From Gryganskiella cystojenkinii (Eukaryota; Mortierellomycota; Mortierellomycetes; Mortierellales; Mortierellaceae): 64,000 bases of DNA. The number at the start of each line of letters is the position of its first letter. Within the stretch, counting starts at the first letter, position 1. Below the pieces are notes generated by a model. The model saw only the letters and a list, made by a program, of their open reading frames with translations, was not told the origin of the DNA and searched no databases. The stretch spans positions 26,140-90,139 of the forward strand of contig JAAAIG010000040.1 in assembly GCA_015852425.1 (NCBI GenBank), given 5' to 3'. Of this stretch, positions 10,347-22,584 are shown in pieces. A program made the translations under genes and the position numbers.

Positions 10347-11157
10347 CGCCGGAAAGGACGCTATTCGATAGAGAGTTTTGATCGGCTGGGATGTTGGGTA
10401 GAGGCGTTTGTAGGAGAGAGAAAAGTGAAAGGTCAAAAAATTGAAGAAAGTGGTCAAGCAACAAAAGAAGAAAAAAAAAGAGTCGTTTTTGAGTGGTTGA
10501 AATACTGAGAGCTACCGAGTTTAGAGCCCTTCTTTTTCTCACGTCCTTGTTCGTGCAAAGAGTAACAAAAGAACAAAAGTGGATGAGCAGAAAGAAAAGC
10601 GAGATCACGAGGCTGTCTACAGCGGAGAGGACAAATAAGATTGGTTTCCCAAGATCGAAACTGTACTTTGATTCTGGCAGCAGGCCAACGTTGAAATAAA
10701 TAAAGAAACGCTCTTTCTTTGTACACCCACAGTAGGTTCGAATCCAGCCCTTCAAGTAGCGACAGCCCTGCTCATCTTTCCTGAAAAGGGAACATGGGCA
10801 AGGCTGTTGTTTCTTGAAAAGGGAGGCTGGCAGGCTGTCGCTTCTTGAAGGGCTAGATTCGACCCTACATCCACAGGTGTTGATCAGAGCGAGTACGCCA
10901 ACAGTCCGTGCTTTCCCATTTAGTGGTACAATTGTTGTTAGGGTTGTCATGCACTCACGTCGACTCTGACGAACCAGTAACACGAATTCGTTGTTCATTG
11001 TTAATCGCTACAAAACCCTTCATCTTTCACTTACCCTATCCAAATCCCACTCTTTCGCTTATTCAAGTTCAGAACGGCTGTCTTTTCTAATCCGATCAAA
11101 TGATAGTTTATTATTATGTATTATATGGTAGGGTATACAGTATGTTGTTGTGAAAAT
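10347..11157. other. Spacer between the arrestin paralogues
   Basis: Contains the promoter region of gene A and a foldback sequence at 10732-10868 (separate entry). The long minus-strand frame through here has no coding character and is interrupted by the foldback. Confidence 0.5.
10732..10868. repeat. Foldback (inverted-repeat) element with internal direct repeat
   Basis: The left arm, 10732-10771, begins GTAGGTTCGAATCCAGCCC. It is the reverse complement, with about five differences, of the right arm at 10830-10868, which ends GGGCTAGATTCGACCCTAC. The ~58-nt loop includes a GGCTGTTGTTTCTTGAAAAGG block that partly repeats the start of the right arm. No transposase is present. It could be a MITE-like remnant or a hairpin transcript; neither is proven. 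Confidence 0.7.
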
Positions 11158-12971
11158 TCACGAACGGCGTTGTGATTGTGCTTCAGAGTAACTTGGGAGG
11201 TCGTGATCGACCTCGCCTTGTCGAACCGCAACACCGTCCAAGTAACTCCTTGAAGACGGATGGGCAGCCTGTGCCCTATCCAGGTCGACGTGAGGATCCT
11301 CTGCATGGTATTCTGGCGCAAGTTCTCCTCGCTGCACTGCAGATGCAGTCGCCACAGTCGCCAGGTCGTGATAGTCTGGAAGAGTCGAGGACACAGCAAG
11401 TCCTGGGTAGAGGGAATCGATATCGTCCTCTTGAAAGGCAGTATCATCTTCTACTGGACGCGGGTTTACGAGGTTGATGGGAACTAAAGACAAACAAAAT
11501 GTGATATATGATAAAGAAAGGCGAGTGAGTTGGTCATTCCCTTCATTTTTATCTGAGCTTTTTTTCATCACAAAAGAGAAAAAAAAAAAAGACTTACGAG
11601 TAATCGTTACTTCGGCAGCCTGTCTATCCTTTTGATCGCTCAGACGAAGCTTCAGCGCGACCGAAATGAAATGCTCCATATCAAAATATTTAGATTTCAT
11701 ACTTGGGTAAAGTGCCGTCGTAGAGAACCAGACGCGTGATTCCAACGTCTGGATCGGGATCTCTACCGGGAATACCTGACTGGTATTTTCAACCGTTGTT
11801 ATCAAATCGCTTGAGCCAGGGGCAATCTGAGTCGATGCTGACCATTGGTTTGAGGTAATGGGAATTGAGATGAGCTTTTGGTTCGGTCGTTTAGGGAGAT
11901 CCTTGTCATGAACGTTGCGAGCATGACGAACTTGTTGAAGTGAGATTCGGCCTTCGACAATCACCACGCCTCCTGAGTTGCTCTTTCCGGAAGAATGAGG
12001 TCGATGATGGATTTGAACTGTGAGCGGCACAGATTCTCCAAAGGCTAGGGATTTAGATGGGACCGATACGGTGATTGGTAAACTGAACTTGGCCCATGTT
12101 CCTATGGTGGAATGCTGTGGTCCTGTAGGGACTGCTGCCAATGCTCTGGGTATCGTTGTACCCATAGAAGGCGAGGTTGGTGGCGAGGGAAAGATGGCGG
12201 ACGGATCCTTCCATGAAAGTATCTTTGGCGCCGAAGCTGATGATGACGATGACGACGACGACGACGAGGACATTGCAGAAGAGAAACCGGAGACTCTCTG
12301 ACTCTCATACTGAGGGATATTGCAATTCCAAACCACAAACTCTTTGCGCTCTCGGAGGACCACACTTGACATCATCCTGCTGTTATTAGCCCCGTTCTTG
12401 GATAGTCGGGCCTCGAATTCGTATTTCACATAACCTTCAAGGCACGACATGGTCGAGGGCCAAGTCGGGTCAATCACAGTATAAACCGTCCTTCTGTACT
12501 TCCCCTTCGCGACGCGACCCTCAGCCAGGAAGGTCAGGGGGATATCCCATTTCTTCCTTTGAATCTTTTCCGGTGTGGGGACCATAGTGAGACCTCCAGT
12601 CGAACCTAACATTACGATCCCCCACCATGAACATAAAACGTGCAAACAAAACGGAAAACACTTGTTAGGGACAAGGATTTATTTCGGCACATTTGAAATT
12701 TGCCCAGTTTTCATCGTTCCTTACCAGGGTTGAGGGAAGCAACTGTGCCTGAGAAAAAGATCTCAAGTTCGTTACCAAGCATTTCGCGATCTGTCTCGAA
12801 CTCGACTGTAGCCTCGACGTAACCAGGACTCTCGGGAGTACCCATGACGATTGTGGGGAGAGAGTGAGGTGAGTTCTCGACTGTTTCTGGAAACGGTCGT
12901 TGACCTGTTCCACGGATCTCGAGCTTGAGTGTTTTCACTGGTACGTCTTGCTGGGAAGAAAAATTGAACAT
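11158..12971 (-). CDS. Arrestin-like protein B
   Basis: Three exons, 12971-12725, 12605-11598 and 11483-11158, give 526 aa. Architecture matches gene A: an N-terminal beta-rich arrestin-like part (KLEIRGTGQRPF, SPGYVEATVEFETD, GNELEIFFSGTVAS), a Ser-run loop (SSSSSSSSSSS near 12236-12275), a second domain (LPITVSVPSKSLAFGESVP) ending LKLRLSDQKDRQAAEVTI, and a Pro/Asp/Ser tail with TLPDYHD and LPSYSEAQ. Both introns are phase 1 at the same codons as in gene A. The LPxY motifs suggest recruitment of an Rsp5/Nedd4 ligase (inference). The second intron is very A/T-rich (poly-A at 11579-11590). Confidence 0.85.
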
Positions 12972-13981
12972 GGTTGGTTATGGCAGACGGAGGGAGAGGT
13001 TATAGATTGTTGTTAATGTTGGTTAAGAAGAAGAACGAAAAAAGAGGGGAGATTAGCAGGTATATACGGGAAAAAAAGAGAAAGAGAAAGAGAGGGAAGA
13101 GCTGGAAAAGAGTGGGCGGCGAACAGCAAAAAAGAAAGAAAGTGGTTTCCATGAACAATGAACACAAAACGTAGTGTCAAAAAGTAAACTTTTAGTAATC
13201 AAACAGAGGGATTTTTTTTTCTTGTGCTTCCTTCAAAGTGCTCTTGTGGCACTTCGACTTTTAGATTTCTTCCTTCTGACTCCCCTGTCCTTACGCCGTT
13301 GATGTGGCAATGTACATTGTTTTCGCCCGCCCCTTTTATAGATGGAAGCTTGCGCTCCTGGAGGAAATTTCCATCTTGTTGGGCCAGAAGACCTTCTCTG
13401 TTTCTATCAAAGAACATGACGACCTTTCCATGTTCGTTTTTGTCTGCTTTTGGGAAGTCAATGCCGAAGTCAATTACTCGACATATCCCATAATTGTGAC
13501 TCGCCAAAAACATTATGCTTTTCGTTCACGGCGCGTTGGGAATGAAGAGGGTTATGACGAGTACGGAACAACCCCTGGTTCTCGAATGGCGCGGTTCTGT
13601 TGTCGCCAAAAACGGAAAACAAAGTCAAATAAAGAATATCCAAAAGTGCGGCCGACTTGCAACAAAACTCTTCTCCACAGTAAACAATGGCAAATCGCAT
13701 GAACAGCACTCTGAGGCTTTCTCGAGGTGTAAAAACTCTGCACAAAACAAAAAAGGCAACTGAAGATAAAAAGAGCGCCCCCATGGCACCAACGCGAACG
13801 CACCTGTTGCTTCCAACCCCGAGAAATCACGTGGAAACTCCGCGAGGAAAGTCAAACAACACGCTTGCTTTCCAACCGAATCCTTGTTTTTTTTGTTTTA
13901 CCTCTCGTCTTTTCAATTTTCCAATTTCACACTCTTTCACACTTTCTTCTCTCTCCTCAACAACAACTACAACCTACAATA
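12972..13981. other. Divergent intergenic region
   Basis: About 1 kb between arrestin B (minus) and the dehydrogenase (plus). Purine-rich just upstream of arrestin B on the plus strand (13025-13150) and pyrimidine-rich just before 13982. No supported ORF or RNA gene. Confidence 0.5.
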
Positions 13982-15822
13982 ATGAACTGGATCAAGACAA
14001 AGATGGGAGCTCACGGCTGGGACATCACTGATGACGACGTCAAGAAGCCCTCTGTTCTTTTCCTCGGACCTATGGAGTACGCCCACCAGGAGATGGAGGA
14101 TTTTCAGGAGTACTTTGTGGTCAAGGTACGTTTCCAACAGACTGTTCCATTATTACACACACTCTATCTGCAGGTACTAATTCTTGTTTTGAAATAGTAT
14201 CACGAGGGAACCCGAGACGACTTGATGCGTAGACTGAAGAAGGGCAAATATAACGGATTCGCGGCCATTGTCTGGAACCCCAAGGATCACTCTCTGGTAA
14301 AACCTCTCGACAAACTGAACAAAGAGAATGGCAACGTCAAAGAAACAAGAATTGAAAAGAAAAACACAATGAGAGAAACTCATTCCTTTTGTTTTTCACT
14401 TCACAAACGCGACACTGAATAGCACGGAAGACTGGACAAGGAGTTGGTTTCATGTATGCCTGCGAGTCTCTCGCTCATCTCCGTTCCTGCTGCGGGTTAC
14501 GACAAGATTGATGTCGATGCATGCACTGCTCGAGGTAAATGTTCGAAATGAATGAATGAAAATAACGTGGAAGGTCCTGAAACTTGCTGTGTTTCTGTGT
14601 GTCGCACAGATGAGCAATGCATTCATTCATCTCGTACCATGAACCAACATATATTCCATTAACGATTTAGGCATCTTGGTGACAAACACTCCTGGTGTTG
14701 TTTCTGCTGCCACGGCCGATACTGCCATATACCTAATGATGGGCTGTCTTCGTCACTACTCTCAGGCACAAGCTCTTCTTCGTGAAGGTATTTGAGAATC
14801 GACTTCTGTCAGTCCTAATTTACGATTTTTCATATGTCTCAATAATCCCGACTCACTCGATACCGTTTCTTTACCAAAAGGTGCTTGGAAGACTGGATTA
14901 CCAAGAGGGCATGAGGTCGCGAACAAGACGATTGGTATTCTTGGTTTGGGCGGCATTGGCAAGGTACATTTTTGAACATACGAACTGATCACTCGCTCCT
15001 CCCATAACTGAGTTTCTTTCACCGGGCGGCACCTCTCACGAGCTTTAAACTCTTTTTTGTCAGGAAGGACGATCGGGCTCACTGTAATGCTTCTCACCAT
15101 CTTTTTTAATTTCGGATGTCATTCATCCTTTTTTTTTTCGGTTATGTCTCATAGGCCATCGCAAAGCGTGCAACTGCTTTTGGCATGGTCGTCAATTACT
15201 ACAACCGTAACCGTGTCGACATCCGCGTCGAGGCCGAGTACAATGCTCATTTCGTTGCCTACGAGACCCTGTTGCGTGAATCCGATGTGATCGTGATCTG
15301 TGTTCCTTTGACTGATGCCACGAGGCATATGATCGGCGCCGTTCAGTTCGAAAAGATGAAAAAGGGAGTCGTGGTCGTCAACATTGCTCGAGGTGCCATC
15401 ATTGATGAGGACGCCTTGGTTAAGGCTCTGGAGAGTGGAAGAGTGTCATCTGCAGGATTGGATGTCTACGAGAACGAGCCAAAGATCCACGAAGGTTTGC
15501 TCAAGCACCCTCGTTGCACTCTCTTACCCCATATGGGCACCAACACCGAGGAGACCACTTTGGACATGGAGGTAAAATATGAGACTAATACTCGCTGGCT
15601 GAGGCGCTTTTCAGGCTTATGTCTGTATACCAAAGTCTCTAACTTTTCCTATCTTGCGATTCCCTTCAACAATAGAACTTGGCTATCCGCAATACAAAGA
15701 ACTACCTCATGCACGGAGAAAAGAAGTGGGCGATCAACAAGCTCGAGAACTCAAAGCCCCTGGAGGCTATGATGACCGACAGCGTGGACATCTCCAAGCT
15801 CAGCCTCACCTTGCAAGGATAG
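13982..15822 (+). CDS. D-isomer-specific 2-hydroxyacid dehydrogenase
   Basis: Seven exons (13982-14125, 14198-14296, 14423-14534, 14671-14787, 14881-14963, 15155-15571, 15676-15822), all GT-AG and in frame, give 372 aa. NAD(P)-linked reduction of 2-keto acids such as glyoxylate or hydroxypyruvate is the family reaction; the substrate here is not determinable. Seen: substrate-domain sequence SVPAAGYDKIDVDA, the nucleotide-binding loop GLGGIG (~179-184) followed by VVNYYNRNR, where the Arg/Asn suggests NADPH preference, and the signature VNIARGAIIDEDAL. The catalytic triad of the family is present: R264, E293 (LDVYENEP) and H311 (LPHMGTNT). No targeting sequence is evident, so it is probably cytosolic. 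It converges with TAF9, 157 nt away. Confidence 0.93.
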
Positions 15823-15978
15823 AATGTAGTTTAGAAAGATAAACCCGTCATATTTCATATTTAAACACTCCTAATGTTGTGTATTGTAGTCGAATTTCAA
15901 CAAAGGATGAGCAAAGTTGCACGATAAAAAGAGGCCTGGTCGTTTAATGTTGTTGTTGCAAAATATCCTACAAGCTTT

Positions 15979-16946
15979 TTATTCGTCGTCATAATTCTCC
16001 TCTTCGTCGGCTCGCTTCCGCTTCCAAAGGTCATGGTTGGCGAGATTTTGTTGATTTTGTGTCAGCGGTTGTTCTTGTGAGGCATCCTTCATATCCTCAT
16101 CCTCATCGTAATCATCGTCCTCCTCTCGCACCTTGAACAGAGATGGTGGTTGTGTGTTCCTGGATTCTGTTGCTGCTGGTTGTGATGATGAGGATGGTAC
16201 TGACAGGTCCAAGCTTTGAGCGGCGAGGTTTGCGCTTTGTGGTGGGAGCTACAAAANNNNNNNNNNAGGAGAGCCTCACGGTTAGTCTTCTGATCCCATT
16301 CCTCGTCTCTACTTATCCGCAAAAAAATTCTGGGGTCCATTTACCTCTGGGATGAGCTGAAAGTTGACGGCCGTGAGACAGTGACGCTCGTGGGGGAGTC
16401 GAATTCCGTACTTTTCAGGGATCAAGGGCAAAGGCACCCTGTTCTTCTCTTCTGCCAACTCGACCAAGAACTCTTTGGGTGGTGGTGCTGTGAACGAATG
16501 GTTAACCCTGCCCTGGATCGCCAATCTCACGTCCTCCAGTCCGACCTCGGTCCGTCCAGCGTGTTCCGAGTACAATAGTGCATCCTGAAAAACATCCGTA
16601 GTGTAACCTAGAGCGTTGGAATGAAGACAACAGTGAACAAATCTCATGTTAGCCTCTGTGAGCTTGGTATAGTCTGAGATACGCGAGCGGGGTCCTTTCT
16701 CCATGAATTAGAATATACACATACGGTGAGCAAACTCGAGAAGTTGATGAATCACTTTTTGTTCCGCGTCCTCGACTGATAGTGACTGCAAGATCAAAGA
16801 GATGACTGTGGAGGTTGAAAAGAAGGGAGGAAAGGTTATTGGTCAAGCTTTTGTTGAATATTCGCCTGGGCGATGCTACTCTTCTCTGTAGATCCTGTTG
16901 TAGTGTTGTTACCCTTTGCATCGCGAGGTAGCGGTGTCTGTGTCAT
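15979..16946 (-). CDS. TAF9: TFIID/SAGA subunit TAF9 (histone-fold)
   Basis: Four exons (16946-16913, 16805-16725, 16607-16345, 16248-15979) give 215 aa. The N-terminal histone fold reads PRDAKVISLILQSL, VIHQLLEFAHR, YTTDVFQDALLYSEHAG and LEDVRLAIQGRVNHSF, which is diagnostic for TAF9. The conserved TAF9 region follows (PLPLIPEKYGIRLPHERHCLT, NFQLIPE). The tail is acidic and ends KRKRADEEENYDDE. TAF9 pairs with TAF6 in TFIID and SAGA in the nucleus. The 10-N gap at 16257-16266 lies in the last intron just upstream of its acceptor, so the coding sequence is complete. Confidence 0.95.
16257..16266. other. Assembly gap (10 N)
   Basis: Ten N within intron 3 of TAF9, beside the T-rich acceptor tract as read on the minus strand. 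Confidence 0.99.
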
Positions 16947-17172
16947 GATATATTGTTGGTCCTGATGAGATGGGATGTTCTTGATTCGCCGCGTCTGATC
17001 CGTTGAGTCCTTGGAGGTTTGGTACCCTTGGGTATGTTTGCGGCAAAAGTGATAGGTTGTGCAATGAGAAAAAAGAATGCGAACCATAAAGGCCGAAGGC
17101 GAATAAATTACTGTAGAAAAAAAAAGTGACGTCACCCAAGGTCACATGATTTGAGATTACTCCTTTTTATTT

Positions 17173-18876
17173 CTATGCTGGCGGAAAAAAATTGGCAAAG
17201 AGGATAACGCCAACGAGTCCATACATCACAAAGAACGTGGTCACCGTCCAAGTCCAACCCGATCCAAGAGTCGACGGACGTCCGTCAAACTGATGCGCTG
17301 CAAACCAGTACACTGGGGGTAGACATGAAAACGCGCGGGTGATGATTTGAATATGCATCGTAGTGATGTTGGTTAAAAGCAAGACCGACCACAGGGCAAC
17401 GTATGGAAACATCCTTTGACTCAAGAAAGGCGCCACGTTCCTGCTCAAAGACTGAGGTGATGTCTGTCGTCCCAAACTTAAAGCGCGACGGAGGTCGTAC
17501 TTCACGTAATAATAGATCCCTGATGCAGAGAGGATGATCATAGGTGCCGCCATCGCAAAGTTGGGGATCTGCTTGATTTCGTAGTATCGAAGAAATCCAA
17601 CGTTCCTTTTAGCATGGAAGGCAAATTAGACGAAGTCATATTAGTACTCATGAAGTACAAGTCAGGTTATATTGTTTCCGTAGTCGGTCTTTACCAGTAG
17701 AAGTCCTGGACGAACGAGTAGATGAGGGGTATAGGCTTGTTGCACCAGGGTCGAGCATCCAGACTCGAGAATTGTCCAGAGCAGTACAGAGCGTATCCGT
17801 AAGCCTGAACACCGACGAATCCTGTCCATGAGATCAGACAAAGCATTCCCGTCTTGAAAAGAAGGAAGATTTTGTGCTACGAATTGCCGAGAAAAAGTCG
17901 CGTTAAATGACAATGCTTCCCACCCAGACATATCTATTTCTGATCCACAATGACATCACTCACTGTCAACGAGTTCTGGAGATCCATTTGGATGATAAGG
18001 TCGTAGATGAAGAAGCCTGCATACAGGATCCCGTTTGATCGTGCTGTTGAACTTAAAGACCAAGTAATCGCAGCCAGCAAGTACCTCCTCTCAGCCGCAA
18101 ATATCATTCCTGTGAAGGAGAGTGCTGCAAACAAGCTCTCGGTATATCTAGATGTCTCATAGAAAATAGATCCGCGGTCAGTTCCATCGATCGGTTACAA
18201 AAGCTTCGATCCCGAGAATAATCCAGTCCATTTCTTACATGGCGGACATAAATATCCCTGATGGCGTCAACGCGTACAGCATCGCTGACAAGAACGCGAA
18301 CTCTTCACGACCAAAGAGTTTATTGGACAGGCGATAGAGTTGAACCGTTACCACAACAAACGAGACATTCGCGACCAGCACGCCTGCCAAAACCAGCTGC
18401 TGACTGGGGTTCATGATCGAAGAGAACGGTGCGAGGACTACACCGTCAAGAAATTACATAGGGAGACATTTAGTATCTCTGCGGTTTGCTTGTCCGATCC
18501 AATGCTTTGATGTACAAACGCTTGTTATTTTGGTACCCGTGTTGGCGATCAGTCGCATCAAGGCTGGGAGCAGAGGGAAGAAGGCATGGGCTTGTTCAAA
18601 GGTGTATCCATGCTCAGCCTGGTGTACAAAGTAGAACGAATCCCAACGCAGAAACACGCCAAAGATCCCTTTGAATAGCCTTTGACCAATTGTGTCGATG
18701 GGAAGGATGAGTTCCAGGGCAGAGTCGTAGTCCTGAATGAGGGCGTGGGATGCGACAGCGATGACCCAAATGACTATCCGGGATGCGAGAGCATAGTAGG
18801 CGACAGTCCATATCCTATTCGCTGATAGTTGCTCGTTTTTGCTTGATGCTACCCTTGGCCGAGCTTTTGTCTCCAT
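17173..18876 (-). CDS. GPI18: GPI mannosyltransferase 2 (PIG-V/Gpi18)
   Basis: Five exons (18876-18537, 18437-18239, 18147-17964, 17876-17695, 17605-17173) give 445 aa; an in-frame ATG at 18948 would add 24 residues. The enzyme adds the second mannose to the GPI precursor on the luminal side of the ER. Seen: a first membrane segment, then the family motif FLRWDSFYFVHQAEHGY, FFPLLPALMR, IYTESLFAALSFTGM, YALYCSGQFSSLDARPWCNKPIPLIYSFVQD, where the last two blocks are characteristic PIG-V sequence, and several C-terminal hydrophobic helices ending LVGVILFANFFPPA. Length agrees with yeast Gpi18 (about 430 aa). It is divergent from CDC73 across a short shared promoter. Confidence 0.93.
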
Positions 18877-19198
18877 GGATAGATGTCTGCCTGAGTGGAA
18901 TGCAGCGAAAGGAGGAATACCTTGAAAAAAGGCTCGTGTGTCGAGCATTGAAAAGTTATGACATTTAATTAATGTTAATCGACGTCACACACCCCGGTTA
19001 AAATAAAAAATATTGATCAGATCAAATGCAAAAGACAAAAAGATCACACCATCTCTCCTTGCTCTTTTCTCTTTCCTTCCGCGCACAAACGAAACAAAGA
19101 AACAGGACGACTCTCGCAACAGGATTCCAGTGAGGACCTTTCCCCCGATTTCCCCTCGTCGTCAACAACAACACATCGCACCACATACATATACGCCA
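18877..19198. promoter_or_regulatory. Shared divergent promoter of PIG-V and CDC73
   Basis: Only ~320 nt separate the two divergent starts (about 250 nt if PIG-V starts at 18948). The middle (18955-19020) is A/T-rich (TTTAATTAATGTTAATCG, AAAATAAAAAATATTG) and contains GACGTCAC, a CRE/ATF-like core, at ~18980. No TATA box position can be fixed by eye. Confidence 0.45.
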
Positions 19199-20981
19199 AT
19201 GTCAAAAACAGATCCACTCAGCCTCCTGCGCGAGTTCACAATCGCAAAGAAGCCCATCACCCTCGTCACTGCGAATGGAACCCTTGCCACGGAACTGACC
19301 GACGCCGCTGACATCGTCTTTGCAGACGGGAAACAGACCTTCAAATTCCCCCGGAATACGCCAACAAACTACAGACGCGGTGCCTCGGATGAGACCTACA
19401 CTCTCGAGACTCTTCTCTTCCTCCTCCAGCGATCTCATCTTTCCGTGGCCGAGTATTCATTGGAAGGTGCCCAAAAGGGAATTCAGATTGTCTCGATTTT
19501 GGACAAGCGATTGGTGCTCGATTACCTCACAGGTGTGACCGCCACCTCTTCAAACATCATTCACATACCCTCAGAAACGAGTAAGTATACAGGGCCGTTT
19601 GCAATCAAGGAACGAATCTATTATGCCGTCCTTTAGTCGCGTTTTTTTTTTTGCTGTTCTGCGATACTGACCCTTAAATTTTTATGTCGTTTTAGGCAAG
19701 CGACCTGGGGATGAGATCGTGGACGATACACATGGAGAAGCAAAGAAGCAAAAGCTTGCGGCACACACTGGACATGGCGACGAGAACGATGTCTTGCGGC
19801 TGATCATTTCTAAGGAGAGATTGGCCAGGACTACGGCTAGCGTCTTGCGTGGAAACAAGGTACGAGCACCCTTCTCGACAGCATGTCACCCGAGGATTTG
19901 TATTGTTCACAGTGAGCTCACACTTTTTTTTTGTTGTTCAACCTGGTTAACTCTCTGACTTCGACTCGGAAAACAGTCTTTCGCCAACATCCAGAAGATC
20001 GGGATCGGTATTCTGTTGAAGAGCAAGGCCAAGGATGACAAGGCACCGGCAAAGAAACCTCAGGACGCGAAACCAGCAGGCACTCCTGCTCCATCAACCT
20101 CAGCGGCGAACCGTCCCTCATCAACAAACCCTTCTGCCAACCCTTCAGCGCAGATCAAATCCAAGTCTTGTAAGTGACCATTCAGCGAACAAATGGCCTT
20201 GTTGTTATCTACAAGCGAGTGAGAGACTGATGGACGTTTATTATTTTATTATTGGCCTTGTGAAAATGTCAGCGTCATCTCGTATCCCTATCATCATTGT
20301 TCCTGCGGCCGTTACGTCCATGTTGACAATGTACAATATCAAGCAACTTCTAGAAGATCAACTGTAAGTCCATCAGAGCTACAAAATGAATTTTACTTGT
20401 TTTTTTGCTGGTCTTGGAATGTCCGTTATTAATCTGTTGTGAAAAAAAACGAAACGTCATATAGGTTCGTGGACAGCCAGGAAATCAGAGAAAAAGGAAC
20501 ACCAAAACCAAGTCGTATGGTGATTGAACGTCGCCAAAAGCCCAATGAGTCGCACAAGACACCGTATCACGTTATCGACAACGTGGACCACTTGCGTCCC
20601 GAAGATTGGGACAGAGTTGTGTGCGTCTTCACAACCGGAGCAGAATGGCAGTTCAAGAAGTGGAAATGGTCCAAGCCGCTCGAGCTCTTTGTGCACGTCA
20701 AGGGATTTTACTGCAAGTGGGCCGATGAGATGCCCAAGGATACGATCAAGACATGGAATGTGGAAATGTTGAGTGTAAGTTTCAACTGTTCAACTTTACG
20801 AAAGAACTGTTGTTGTTCAGCAAGACTGGGAGCTGATCTTGCAATTGTTGTTCCGCGTTCTTTTTATGATACCTTTTAGCTCAACCGTCATCGTCGTCAT
20901 GCGGACAGAGCGACGGTCACGGAGTTTTGGGATAGCTTGCAGAGCTGGTGCCTCGCTAACAAGCCCCATTTGGCATACTAA
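19199..20981 (+). CDS. CDC73: Paf1 complex subunit Cdc73 (parafibromin)
   Basis: Six exons (19199-19580, 19696-19859, 19977-20169, 20273-20363, 20465-20774, 20880-20981) give 413 aa. The N-terminal domain reads DPLSLLREFTIAKKPI, KFPRNTPTNYRRG and YTLETLLFLLQ. A Lys/Pro/Ser linker (~200-245) leads to the C-terminal Ras-like domain: IPIIIVPAAVTSMLTMYNIKQLLED, DWDRVVCVFTTGAEWQFKKWKW and HVKGFYCKWADE, ending WCLANKPHLAY. Cdc73 links the Paf1 complex to elongating RNA polymerase II and histone modification. All junctions are GT-AG and restore these conserved blocks. Confidence 0.96.
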
Positions 20982-22584
20982 GCGAGGATATGTCACAGAA
21001 CCATCTGCTGATTGTGTTTTTCACAATCATAAAAATCAATTAAAACACACCCCACTGTAAAATATCGTTTGACCCCATCGATGTCACATATTGGACGTAG
21101 AGATAAAGCTATCCGGTTTTTTGTCGTGTTTACTGTTTCCTCTCTTTTAGCCTTGTGATTTGCCATGGCCACATAATAGTCGAGTGCAGTCTCGGAAAGA
21201 CAGAAAGAGAAAAACGAGGAGCATCAAAAAACCAAATCAGGGCGAAGGGACGAAACATTGCCTGCGCTTCAAATCTTGTCATTTTGGTCCGTTGGTCTCC
21301 GGAAAGTGAAAATAACAGGAAGAAAAGAAAGAAAAAAAGAGGGATGATAAAAAAGAGCAAAGTCCCGACTGCTGATGAACATCGACCTTGAGGTAAACCC
21401 TCTTCCGCTGTGAAGTAGCCTTAAAAAAGATAGCGGCTTTAAAGATAGCAAGGGATAAGAAGTTGGCACAAAAAAAAGAAGACGCGACCGAATGGTCAAG
21501 TGCTTGTGTGACACATGTGGTGGAAGATCAAGTTGAACATATAAATGCTCCCCGTTCCTGTTCGGTAGTTTGCCTGTTTTGACCACTCTGTTCTTTTCCC
21601 TCCACGCCTCCCGTCAAACCCGGACTCGGGCGATGGAATCATGTATTCGAATTTTTGTACAACGTGATTGCGGGCAAATGGGGACTGGTTTTTTTCTACT
21701 TTAGGAAAAAGCTGGGTAGGCAAGGGACGGGAAATGGTCGTGAAAGCAAGCTTTCTGGCAATGCAATAAACAAGGGAACGATGAATGTTGTCCCGAGCAT
21801 ATTTATTCTCCCCTTCTCCTTCCAAGATTTTCATTTCTGATAGGAAGAGAAAAAAGTGTGCGATAGAGGAAACATGTGTGTATCCATCGCGAATGGCCAG
21901 TTTGTAGGCGAAACGCGTCGAGGGTGAAGATGAACCACAATGAAAGAAATAAAGAGCAGAGGCAAATGTATCTTATCGTTCTCGATTTTTGTTTGTTCGA
22001 GAATAGTTCTCGTTAACCTTGTGATAACGGACTGGCACCCGTCCTCGCCGTTACAGATCGATCAAGTGCAGTTTTTCCTTAAAACAAGAGAAAAAAAAGT
22101 CAAAGATATCGTGAAGAAGGCGGTGTGATGTAGTCGCGCATTTTGACTGGCCCGTTGCGTCATTCGGGGTTCCTTCAGCAGAGGACAGAGACAGGGGCGA
22201 AAAACAAGAACGACGTCCAAGGAAGGGAGGGGTCCTCCACCAGATCGATCGGACTTTGCGATAAAAAGATTTCTCCTTTTCGAACCCGTTCAGAGTTCAA
22301 AGAAGGAAATTCGGCGGTCGCAGTCGGACACACGCGGTTTCTGAACTCGGATCAGGCCGTGTGCAGTGAGTGTCCCACTCCTTTGCAGCCGCCAAACACA
22401 CAGCTCCACTTTTTTTTATTTTATTTTATTTTTTTTATCAGCCGAATACCTTTTTTTTCCTTTTCATTCTCATTCGTTGCATCATCTTTTTCCTCTCATT
22501 CATTCACTTTTACCCTCCTTCTCTCATCTTCTCTTACAACCAAACAAACAACAACTTCTCTAACGAAACTTCAATATCTTTAAG
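20982..22584. other. Long intergenic region
   Basis: No supported gene. The last ~190 nt before 22585 is strongly T/C-rich (a T8-ATTTT-ATTTT run near 22410-22435), typical of the leaders here. No tRNA-like fold was recognised. Confidence 0.5.

Noticed and set aside
10680..10780. Possible tRNA gene around GGTTCGAATCC.
   Set aside because: The T stem has a mismatch, no A box in correct spacing and no complementary acceptor arm; explained better as a foldback arm.
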